A stretch of DNA of 64,000 nucleotides from an uncultured Pseudomonadales bacterium (GTDB lineage Bacteria > Pseudomonadota > Gammaproteobacteria > Pseudomonadales > Pseudohongiellaceae), in NCBI GenBank assembly GCA_949372635.1, contig CASIAB010000011.1, forward strand, positions 1 through 64,000. The letters are read 5' to 3'. Made by a program: the position numbers and the translations under genes. Numbering within the stretch: the first letter of the stretch is position 1; every line of letters starts with the position of its first letter. The notes beneath the pieces were generated by a model. The model ran no database searches and had not been told where the DNA came from. It worked only from the letters and a program-made list of their open reading frames with translations. Of this stretch, positions 9,961 to 17,044 are shown in pieces.

Positions 9961-11898
9961 ATGAAAACCGCACGAAGAATAGTATCGACATTCATTGTTG
10001 CAGCAGGCGCTCTCGCCAGCGTTCCCTTGGCATTGGGGCAAGCTGGCACTACCGTTAACGACGGGGATTGGCCGAATATCCACGGCGAAATTTCATCCCA
10101 GCGTTACTCCCCACTCGATCAGATTAACGCAGGAAATGTAGCAGATCTTGAAATAGCCTGGCGCTTTTCCACGAAGGGTTTCGGGCGTGTTACTGACTAT
10201 GTTAATCCATCTACACCCATAGAAATTGAAGGTATTTTATACGCTAATGTCGGTATCACACGAAACGTCGTGGCACTTGATGCTACGAGTGGACAAGTTC
10301 TATGGATGTTCCGCTATCAGGAAGGCGATCGATTCGACGAAGCCCCGCGCAAGGGTTCCGGTAGAGGTGTCTCCTTTTGGACTGACGGTGATGCGGAGCG
10401 AATTATCGATGTATCTCCTGGTTACCAATTAGTTTCTTTGGATGCTAAAACGGGCATTCCAGATTCAGACTTCGGTAACAACGGCATCGTGGACTTATTC
10501 GTAGGAGTAAGAAATGGCGATGATCCTCGTTATGCCTATCCTGAAATTGGTTTGTCAGCGCCGCCCTTGGTTATGAACGATGTGATTGTAGTAGGAGCAG
10601 CACACCGAGGCGGTGGCCGACCGCGCTCCAAATTCAATACAAAGGGCGATGTGCGCGGCTTTGATGTGCACACGGGCGAGCTGTTGTGGACTTTTCATAC
10701 GATTCCCGAGCGGGGAGAAATTGGTTTTGAGTCTTGGATAACTGGCAACGATATTACTGGCAATACCGGTGTCTGGGCGGCGATTTCAGGTGATCCAGAG
10801 TTGGGTCATGTGTATCTGCCCACAGAAGCTGCCACGAGCGATGCCTATGGTGGCGAACGACACGGCGATAATTTGTTTTCTAGCTCTGTGGTTGCTGTAG
10901 ATATAAAAACCGGTGAGCGTCAGTGGCACTATCAGTTAGTTCACCATGACATCTGGGATTATGATATTCCCTCTCCGCCAGTTGTGGCCGATTTACCTAA
11001 CGGTCGAAAGGTGGTCATGTCAGTCACGAAACAGTCATGGGTGTATACTTTTGATAGAGAGACAGGCGAGCCGATCTGGCCGATCGTAGAGACGCCGGTA
11101 CCGGCAGGAGATGTTCCCGGTGAGTGGTATTCTCCGACCCAACCCTTTCCAACCCTCCCAGCTGCTTTTGATCGACAGAGTTTTACCGAAGATGACGTTG
11201 TAGATTTCACACCTGAGCTTAGGGCATTGGCTCTGGAAGCCCTTGAAGGCTTGCGCTTCAGCGCGGGTGTCTATACCCCTCCGTCACTGAAGGATTCTCC
11301 AGACGACACACGTGGTCAGCTTTCTTTGCCCAATGCCACTGGCGGCTCGAACTGGGAAAGCTCCGCCCTGGATCCAGAGACAGGGATTCTCTATGTGCCT
11401 TCGAGAACGCAATTAGGAGTTATGACACTATCAAAATATGCAGCTTCAGACTTGGATCTAAGTCAGGGGTTTGGTGTGCGTGTGCCACGTGTCCAAGGTC
11501 TGGATTTAGTCAAGCCACCCTATGGGCGAGTTACTGCCATTGATATGAATTCGGGCGAGCATCTGTGGATGATTGCGAACGCCGACACACCAGATCGACT
11601 TACAAATCATCCGTTGCTGGAAGGGGTTGATCTTCCACGTACGGGTATTCCGACACGAGCAGGAATCGTACTGACTAAAAGTTTGCTGTTCGTCGCTGAG
11701 GGCACCGGCGCCGCTGGAGCTAGCCCAATTTTTCGGGCAGTTGACAAACAAACCGGCGACATCCTTGCTGAAATTGACTTACCGGCTAATCAGACTGGCC
11801 TACCTTTTACGTACGAGCATGATGGTAAACAATACGTCGCCTTGTTTGTCGGTGGCGGCAGCGAAGCCGCAGAGTTGATAGCCTTGGCTTTGCCTTGA
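9961..11898 (+). CDS. PQQ-dependent (quinoprotein) dehydrogenase, periplasmic
   Basis: This 645-residue protein has a signal peptide ending PLALGQ (about residue 26) and an eight-bladed quinoprotein propeller: GDWPNIHGEISSQRYSPL at the start, then repeated tryptophan motifs such as GQVLWMFRYQEG, GELLWTFHTIPERGE and GEHLWMIANAD. There is no membrane anchor and no CxxCH haem site, so electrons must leave through a separate carrier. It would oxidise an alcohol, sugar or similar substrate in the periplasm. GGAG lies 10 bases before the ATG. About 80 bp of its 3' coding end is duplicated at 14050-14132. A possible TTGTACAA palindrome at 9871-9878 lies upstream. Substrate not deducible. Confidence 0.9.
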   Translation: MKTARRIVSTFIVAAGALASVPLALGQAGTTVNDGDWPNIHGEISSQRYSPLDQINAGNVADLEIAWRFSTKGFGRVTDYVNPSTPIEIEGILYANVGITRNVVALDATSGQVLWMFRYQEGDRFDEAPRKGSGRGVSFWTDGDAERIIDVSPGYQLVSLDAKTGIPDSDFGNNGIVDLFVGVRNGDDPRYAYPEIGLSAPPLVMNDVIVVGAAHRGGGRPRSKFNTKGDVRGFDVHTGELLWTFHTIPERGEIGFESWITGNDITGNTGVWAAISGDPELGHVYLPTEAATSDAYGGERHGDNLFSSSVVAVDIKTGERQWHYQLVHHDIWDYDIPSPPVVADLPNGRKVVMSVTKQSWVYTFDRETGEPIWPIVETPVPAGDVPGEWYSPTQPFPTLPAAFDRQSFTEDDVVDFTPELRALALEALEGLRFSAGVYTPPSLKDSPDDTRGQLSLPNATGGSNWESSALDPETGILYVPSRTQLGVMTLSKYAASDLDLSQGFGVRVPRVQGLDLVKPPYGRVTAIDMNSGEHLWMIANADTPDRLTNHPLLEGVDLPRTGIPTRAGIVLTKSLLFVAEGTGAAGASPIFRAVDKQTGDILAEIDLPANQTGLPFTYEHDGKQYVALFVGGGSEAAELIALALP

Positions 11899-11908
11899 TT
11901 TTGAATAT

Positions 11909-12062
11909 TGGTAGCTATGAGTACTACTGAATAGTACCAATAAGTCATTGTTATACATAAGTATTAAATTTAAGAAGTTAGACGATACCATCACGGATAC
12001 CATCAATTAGTTTTGTCATCTTGCTCTCTGGTTCTTCTGCCTTAGATAGCTGCCCCACCCCC
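11909..12062 (+). mobile_element. R3 remnant a: degenerate tRNA-Met 3' scar plus paired arm-like repeats
   Basis: It starts with TGGTAGCTATGAGT, 12 of 14 bases matching the 3' end of tRNA-Met at 51310, then a hairpin GTACTA/TAGTAC, an AT-rich stretch and the direct repeat GATACCATCACGGATACCATC. Nearly the same block occurs at 43235-43389 and, in part, at 14143-14266 and 16584-16661. It marks the left edge of the island, 11 bp after the PQQ dehydrogenase stop, and runs directly into R1 copy 1. Interpreted as an old integration end. Confidence 0.6.
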
Positions 12063-12072
12063 ATTTTCCTAG

Positions 12073-12169
12073 TAACCGCCCAGCCAGCACCCCACCCTAG
12101 GGGTACACCTCGATAAGTCAGGATGGTTTCATTGCACCGGTATACATACTATTGTGGACTAAAGATTAA
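12073..12169 (+). repeat. R1 repeat, copy 1
   Basis: First of sixteen R1 copies. Conserved blocks TAACCGCCCAGCC, CCCTAGGGG, GATAAGTCAG and TATACATACTATTGTGG are present; the 3' end (GATTAAC) is degenerate. The central hairpin reads GGGG TACA CCTC, keeping pairing through a wobble. The following gene is on the other strand. Confidence 0.9.
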
Positions 12170-12179
12170 CCTACCTACT

Positions 12180-12205
12180 AAAAGGCCAGCGTAGATCGGC
12201 TTTTT
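12180..12205 (-). terminator. Probable terminator of the PLP decarboxylase gene
   Basis: On the minus strand AAAAAGCC pairs with GGCCTTTT across a 10-base loop, with one bulge, directly overlapping the stop codon of the decarboxylase. Confidence 0.5.
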
Positions 12206-13410
12206 CATTTATCCACTGCCTCCTGAACTGCTTTGATAATTTTTCCAATATCAGCTAACGGGTTTGCTGCAACGGACCTCACCCATTTCTTGCCATCAAG
12301 GACACAGGTAGAAAACATTCCGTCAGGCAAGCGCAAATAAAATTCCTCAGTACTCATAGTGAGAGGGCGAAATACTGTCACGCCTGATTTCGGCATTGCC
12401 CAAAGGCAAATACCATCTTCTTTGCTCATTTCAGTTGCAAGCACGTTCGCCATCGACATCGCATGATCTATATACTCAGCTAAACCCTCTCTTCCCCATG
12501 CGATCAAGGTAGCCAGCAAAGGTATTGCAGATGCGCCGCGTGAACCCTGAACACCGATATTCGGAGTGTTTAAATAGTCCCCACCAAAACTTATTGCTGT
12601 GTTTGCGAGATCTACGTCCTGGAACATAATCAGTGCAGAATCTTTGGGTTGAAAGAGCCATTTATGAGCAGAGATGGCGATTGAATCTGCTTTGTCAATA
12701 CCATCAAGTAGATGGGCATGAGTTGAGCTTAGCCTCAGTGGGCCTGCCCAAGCGGCATCAACATGAGTCCATTTTGCCTGACCCGCCATGGTGAGTGAAT
12801 CAATTACGCCTGTGGCAGTCGTTCCCGCGGTCAAAACTAAACACGCGTTTGAAATGTCGCCGATTTTATCTGGGTCAATTTGACCTTTGGGGTTCACTGC
12901 AACTTGCTCATAAGGCAAGCCAAGTATCCTTGACGCTTTCGCGACACTTATATGAGCTGCCTTTGAAGCTATAACTTTTTCAATACCTCGTGTATCTCTT
13001 GCGGTCCATAATGCCGTAAGGTTTGCGATTGTTGACCCAGAGCACATATGGCCGCCATCCATGCCATAAAATGGTGCCAACCAATTTATAACTTTATTTT
13101 CAGCCTCGATAGCAAATGGTGCTGTTGCTGGATGAAGTAAATTTTGGTTTAGCCGAGCATTCCAAAGTGAAGTAGCCCATGTAATCCAAGGGGTTGGAGG
13201 ATCCATGTGTGCGAATGCTCTAGAATTATCAAGACGGGCGGCACCGTTAAGCACATGAGGAGCAAGCAGATCCAGCGTCTCTAATTCCCCTATACCAAGA
13301 TTTGGAAATTCATCAGGCAAATTTTTCTGGACCATCGATGTTTGGCGAAGCAAGTCAATTGCGTGCTCAAGACCTACATTTGGTAAAAAGCTATTTTTTT
13401 TATCGGTCAT
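12205..13410 (-). CDS. PLP-dependent group II decarboxylase
   Basis: A 401-residue fold-type I PLP enzyme. The cofactor lysine is K250 in SAHKWLFQPKD, and the aspartate that contacts the PLP ring is D218 in HVDAAWAGPLR; GGHMCSGSTIANLTAL is the typical phosphate-binding region. Family members remove the carboxyl group from aromatic amino acids, glutamate, aspartate or similar substrates, giving amines. At 401 residues it is shorter than the usual 470-550, mostly at the N-terminus. It lies opposite to R1 copy 1 and diverges from the PAS gene. The gene pair is bounded by duplicated PQQ dehydrogenase 3' sequence (11761-11900 and 14050-14132), so it looks like one inserted unit. Substrate unknown. 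Confidence 0.85.
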   Translation of the reverse strand: MTDKKNSFLPNVGLEHAIDLLRQTSMVQKNLPDEFPNLGIGELETLDLLAPHVLNGAARLDNSRAFAHMDPPTPWITWATSLWNARLNQNLLHPATAPFAIEAENKVINWLAPFYGMDGGHMCSGSTIANLTALWTARDTRGIEKVIASKAAHISVAKASRILGLPYEQVAVNPKGQIDPDKIGDISNACLVLTAGTTATGVIDSLTMAGQAKWTHVDAAWAGPLRLSSTHAHLLDGIDKADSIAISAHKWLFQPKDSALIMFQDVDLANTAISFGGDYLNTPNIGVQGSRGASAIPLLATLIAWGREGLAEYIDHAMSMANVLATEMSKEDGICLWAMPKSGVTVFRPLTMSTEEFYLRLPDGMFSTCVLDGKKWVRSVAANPLADIGKIIKAVQEAVDK

Positions 13411-13539
13411 AGATTTATTTTCTTAGTGTGTTCTTTGAATCTTTACATAAAAGATATTGCAGGTATCGACACAGTGATCTAAAAAATCCTACACTCGCGT
13501 ATTGGCGATGTTAATAATTTATCAGAACGGAGTACAGCC

Positions 13540-13938
13540 ATGGCTTACACAATCGAAACATCGCTGGGTGAAAAGGAAACCAGCCTGTCCCTATTAAAGG
13601 TGCTCGCGGAAAATAGTTTTGACTCGATCTTGGTGACTGACGGAACGGCCCAGGGCAAAATTATTTATGCGAACAAAGCTTTTAAAAAGTTAACCGGGCA
13701 TGATCCAGCAGATGTAATTGGACAAACGCCACGTATGCTTCAGGGCGCTGCTACTGACAAAGTCGTTATCGATCGGCTCACTACTGCATTGAAGACAGGT
13801 AAGAAATTTGAAGGAAAAGCCATCAATTATAAAAAAGATGGCACACCATTCATCATGTATTGGCGAGTGCTTCCCATCAAAAACGGTAAAAATATCGAAG
13901 CTTGGGTTGCCATCCAGAGGGAAGGCGCGTCTATTTGA
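13540..13938 (+). CDS. Single-domain PAS protein, LOV-like but without the flavin cysteine
   Basis: A 132-residue protein that is essentially one PAS domain: IIYANKAFKKLTGHDPADVIG, then GQTPRMLQGAATD, and a final strand WVAIQREGAS. In photoactive LOV domains the corresponding motif is GxNCRFLQG, with the cysteine that bonds flavin; here it is TPRML, so a classical LOV photocycle is not expected. It has no output domain and may act as a sensor passing a signal to a separate partner. It diverges from the decarboxylase, with a 129-bp shared upstream region. GAACGGAG precedes the ATG at a distance of 8 bases. Confidence 0.8.
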   Translation: MAYTIETSLGEKETSLSLLKVLAENSFDSILVTDGTAQGKIIYANKAFKKLTGHDPADVIGQTPRMLQGAATDKVVIDRLTTALKTGKKFEGKAINYKKDGTPFIMYWRVLPIKNGKNIEAWVAIQREGASI

Positions 13939-14049
13939 TATTTGATTTGCTAAGCTCACGGCGGCGTTCGCAGTGAGTTTTGGTATACTTTTTTGTTGGC
14001 ATCACCTGCTAGTTTTGAAACGAGAATGTATCGCAGATAAGACACTTAG

Positions 14050-14132
14050 TCCTTGCTGAAATTGACTTACCGGCTAATCCGACTGGCCTACCTTTTACTT
14101 ACGAGCATGATGGTACACAATACGTCGCCTTG
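14050..14132 (+). pseudogene. Duplicated 3' end of the PQQ dehydrogenase gene
   Basis: Reading TCCTTGCTGAAATTGACTTA onward, this stretch repeats 11762-11846 with few substitutions, then skips about 50 bp of the original coding end and rejoins the 3' flank, entering an R3 block just as the original does. It is a non-coding leftover: no start, and no other part of the dehydrogenase is present. It shows that the boundary between the dehydrogenase and R3 was duplicated around the decarboxylase/PAS unit. Confidence 0.85.
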
Positions 14133-14142
14133 ATTGTGAATA

Positions 14143-14266
14143 TAGTAGCAATGGGTACTACTGAATAGTACCAATAGGTGATTGTTATCTGTTTATATTT
14201 TATTTTATTTAATTATTATATAGATACCGCCAAAAGTACCGCCAATTAGTTTTGTCATCTTGCTCT
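14143..14266 (+). mobile_element. R3 remnant b: tRNA-Met-like scar plus paired arm-like repeats
   Basis: TAGTAGCAATGGGT matches 13 of 14 bases of the tRNA-Met 3' end, followed by the same GGTACTACTGAATAGTACC hairpin as in the other R3 copies. The arm-like pair reads GATACCGCCAAAAGTACCGCC, then AATTAGTTTTGTCATCTTGCT. The AT-rich middle is diverged. It follows the duplicated dehydrogenase end. Confidence 0.6.
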
Positions 14267-14267
14267 T

Positions 14268-14507
14268 CTATGAGTCTTCCCAAAAGCTACGAAGACGATC
14301 CTTAGCTAGACCTCGATCAGTCCTATCTTTATTCAGCAGATAACAACCAAATTCAACGGGCGAACTCTTAACTATCTCGCCATCAGGCGACACTGCAACG
14401 AGCTGGCCGTCAGCATGCTCTACAAACTCACAATGCTCTCCCTGACTGTTAATAAGCTTATCTCCAGCAACTACTTCTATATCGTTCAATAACCGCTTAA
14501 TTTGCAT
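14268..14507 (-). CDS. Small protein of unknown function
   Basis: A 79-residue acidic, soluble-looking protein starting MQIKRLLNDIEVVAGDKLIN. No signal peptide, no membrane segment, no recognisable motif. AGGAG lies 7-8 bases upstream of its ATG, which supports it being a gene. It reads into the R3 remnant b. Unrecognised family. Confidence 0.45.
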   Translation of the reverse strand: MQIKRLLNDIEVVAGDKLINSQGEHCEFVEHADGQLVAVSPDGEIVKSSPVEFGCYLLNKDRTDRGLAKDRLRSFWEDS

Positions 14508-14590
14508 GCTAGGAGCCTCACAATGGGATAGTGCTCTGTATTATAACCCTTGGTGTAAAGTACTCTCGAAGTAGCAAGCTTTTTCCCTGG

Positions 14591-14687
14591 CAACCGCCCA
14601 GCCAGCATCCCACCCTAGGGAGACACTCCGATAAGTCAGAATGGTTCCATTGCACCCGTATACATACTATTGTGGACGAACTGTTAG
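14591..14687 (+). repeat. R1 repeat, copy 2
   Basis: Full-length copy ending CTGTTAGGT. The central hairpin reads GGAG ACA CTCC in place of GGGG CACA CCCC, a compensatory change. It is followed by the shared leader TTGAGAGTTACTATGAAG and a tiny open frame (14706-14780). Confidence 0.9.
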
Positions 14688-14705
14688 GTATTCTTGAGAG
14701 TTACT

Positions 14706-14780
14706 ATGAAGCTACTTACCTCAGCGGCTGGCTCCCTTCTGCGGGGGATAGACTACGATTGGACAAAAACGCAATATTGA
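14706..14780 (+). CDS. Possible 24-residue leader peptide after R1 copy 2
   Basis: ATGAAG begins in the same leader that starts exported proteins in other R1 cassettes. The peptide starts MKLLTSAAGSLL and then stops, as if a cassette protein had been truncated after its first residues. It lies 126 bp before the TPR gene. Translation is unproven. Confidence 0.25.
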   Translation: MKLLTSAAGSLLRGIDYDWTKTQY

Positions 14781-14905
14781 GGAAGACAGGTTTTGCCCTG
14801 GCATAGTAGAGCCAAAATAATTCTATTTCTCGGCATTTGGTCACTAACGGATTCAGCCAAAAAGTGATAGATTTACCCATCCAAAAAATATAGAGAGTTC
14901 TCAAC

Positions 14906-16468
14906 ATGAAAAAGAGTCTCATCGGATCATTACTAATTCTTTCGCTATTCACGTTTTCCTGGGCTGCACAAGCAGCGGATTTGGAAAACATCGGCACTTT
15001 CGACTTTCCTACCTCAGGCTCTCCTGAGGCACAGGAACATTTCCTGCTCGGTGTGGGCTATCTGCACAGCTTCGGCTGGAAACAAGCCCGGGTTGAGTTT
15101 CAAAAAGCACAGGAAATCGAGCCCGAATTTGCTATGGCTTACTGGGGCGAAGTTTTTTCCTACAATCATCCGTTGATAATGCCAGAAGGTGATCCCGGGG
15201 CTCCAATTCGGGTGCTGAATAAGTTGGGTGCAACTTCTGCAGAGCGTCTGGCAAAAGCGCCCACAGAGAGAGAAAAAGGTTTTCTCAGGGCAGCAGAGGC
15301 CTATGCCTTTGATGAGGGTGGAGTCTTGGGAAAAAGAACCGCCTGGATGAACGCCATGAAGACGCATTATGAAGCTTTCCCGGATGATTTTGAGGTAGCT
15401 GCGTTCTATACAGTTTCACTGATAAGTGGTGCTACTGCGGCAGGTGCTCAGAGGGACCGGACCAATTTTCTTGCCGGTTCTATTGCCCTGGAGTTATTCC
15501 GTGAAAACGAAAATCATCCAGGGGCTGCCCATTATATTATCCATTCATTCGATGATCCTGAGCACGCGCCTATCTCCTTGGCTGCCGCCTTGAAGTACGC
15601 CACCATAGCTCCCGCCGTTGCGCATGCCCGACATATGCCAACCCATATCTTCATTCAACACGGGATGTGGCGAGAAGTAGCAGAATACAATATAAGTGCG
15701 TTTCAGGCAGGCGCAGACTTATGGCTACCTGGCGACAGCCCTGGCGACCAGAATCACTCTTCCGATTGGGGGCAATACGGCCATCTACAACTGGGAGATT
15801 ATGCCTACGCCAGGGAGTGGATAGCCAAGGCCGAGAATGTTCTGGCTCAAAACCCGGATGACAGACGCTCAATGGGTACCCTCAGAAACATGAAGGCACG
15901 CTATATCGTTGAAACTCAGGAATGGAAGACCAGTGAAATCAACTCGAATACCAATGCCGGTGAACTCCTCGCCATTGGATTGAGTGCCATAAATCTCGGC
16001 GATGAGGCGATGATTGAGAAAGCTATAGCAAGGCTGCAAGAAATGGCGGAATCACGACCGGATGATAGCAATCTCAATATTATCTATCGGGAAGTGGCTG
16101 GGTTGTCGCTGGCCAGACAAGGTAGAATCGAGAAGGCCCAAGCGTTATTTGATGAAGCCATTGAACTCACAGATGCTCAGTTACCGCCAAGGGGCTCTGC
16201 AAATCCCTATAAACCTGCCTACGAACTCTATGGAGAGGTCATGTTGGCTCAAGGACAAGCAGAGAGAGCCATCGAATTATTCTCTGAATCCCTGTTGAGA
16301 ACGCCAAACAAATCCTGGTCCGTACTTGGTTTAGCCCGCAGTTATGTGGCACAGGGCCTAAGCGATCAAGCGCGCGAGCAATACCAAAAATTGACTCAAA
16401 TATTAATTGACGACCAACTACCTGGCTATCAGGAGGCATTATCTTATCTGGCCGCTGGAGGGGATTAG
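14906..16468 (+). CDS. Exported TPR-repeat protein
   Basis: This 520-residue protein has a signal peptide (MKKSLIGSLLILSLFTFSWA, cleavage near AQA-AD). Helical repeats follow, including FGWKQARVEFQKAQEIEPEF, and further TPR-like units in the last 150 residues. The block EFAMAYWGEVFSYNHPLIMP is shared with the TPR part of the lipoprotein at 43824-46229 (EFVLAYWGEAMSLIHPLW), so the two are paralogues, both inside the island. TPR proteins of this kind usually act as protein-binding scaffolds in the periplasm. It stands alone as cargo between R1 copies 2 and 3. No catalytic motif is visible. Confidence 0.8.
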   Translation: MKKSLIGSLLILSLFTFSWAAQAADLENIGTFDFPTSGSPEAQEHFLLGVGYLHSFGWKQARVEFQKAQEIEPEFAMAYWGEVFSYNHPLIMPEGDPGAPIRVLNKLGATSAERLAKAPTEREKGFLRAAEAYAFDEGGVLGKRTAWMNAMKTHYEAFPDDFEVAAFYTVSLISGATAAGAQRDRTNFLAGSIALELFRENENHPGAAHYIIHSFDDPEHAPISLAAALKYATIAPAVAHARHMPTHIFIQHGMWREVAEYNISAFQAGADLWLPGDSPGDQNHSSDWGQYGHLQLGDYAYAREWIAKAENVLAQNPDDRRSMGTLRNMKARYIVETQEWKTSEINSNTNAGELLAIGLSAINLGDEAMIEKAIARLQEMAESRPDDSNLNIIYREVAGLSLARQGRIEKAQALFDEAIELTDAQLPPRGSANPYKPAYELYGEVMLAQGQAERAIELFSESLLRTPNKSWSVLGLARSYVAQGLSDQAREQYQKLTQILIDDQLPGYQEALSYLAAGGD

Positions 16469-16583
16469 CACCGCTCGAATTAATTCGGAAAATGGAGATG
16501 CCATAACTGTATTGGAAACAGACCACCCGTCATCGGCAACTAAAATTGGTGGAGGCGGGGGCGTTGCATAGCTTGCTTAAACC

Positions 16584-16661
16584 ACTGTTATATACATATT
16601 AAATTTAAGAGGTTGGGCGATACCATCACGGATACTATCAATTAGTTTTGCCTTCTTGCTT
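16584..16661 (+). mobile_element. R3 remnant c, partial
   Basis: Shares the AT-rich middle and the direct repeat GATACCATCACGGATACTATC with R3 a and d, but lacks the tRNA-like start and its hairpin. It leads into R1 copy 3 after 37 bp. Confidence 0.55.
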
Positions 16662-16698
16662 TTTCACTAAATATTAAACCCCAACCACTATTTTCTAG

Positions 16699-16796
16699 TA
16701 AGCGCCCAGCCAGCATCCCACCGCAGGGGGCACACCCCGATAAGTCAGAACGGTTCTATTTAAGCCCTATGCATACTATTTTAGAGGAAGGGTTAG
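16699..16796 (+). repeat. R1 repeat, copy 3
   Basis: The most diverged intact copy: GCAGGGGG in place of CTAGGGG, and TAAGCCCTATGCATACTATTT at the 3' half, ending GGGTTAGTT. The core hairpin GGGG CACA CCCC is kept. No plus-strand gene follows. Confidence 0.85.
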
Positions 16797-16938
16797 TTAT
16801 ATTTTGAAGGTAATATAGGATATTAAATAAGGTCTGGTGCTGAGAACAGAGCAGTTTAAGACATAAATAGAAGTGTCAACTGGACGTCGAGTAAGGCCAG
16901 CCAGAAGGAAACGCCAAAGCGAGTAAACTAATGGATAG

Positions 16939-16982
16939 TTACTCTGACCCCAATTCTCTAAAGATCAAAGGGATCAGAGTAA
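16939..16982. repeat. Inverted repeat TTACTCTGACCCC/GGGATCAGAGTAA
   Basis: Arms of 13 bp (one mismatch or bulge) around an 18-bp loop. Sequences of the TTACTCTGACCCC type are common at remains of IS200-like or REP-associated transposase units, but no transposase is present. The rest of 16797-17044 shows no gene. Confidence 0.6.
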
Positions 16983-17044
16983 TTTGATTCTTATAAAACA
17001 CTCGAAATACTGAAATCAAACAACGCAGGTCTCATTATTAAGTA

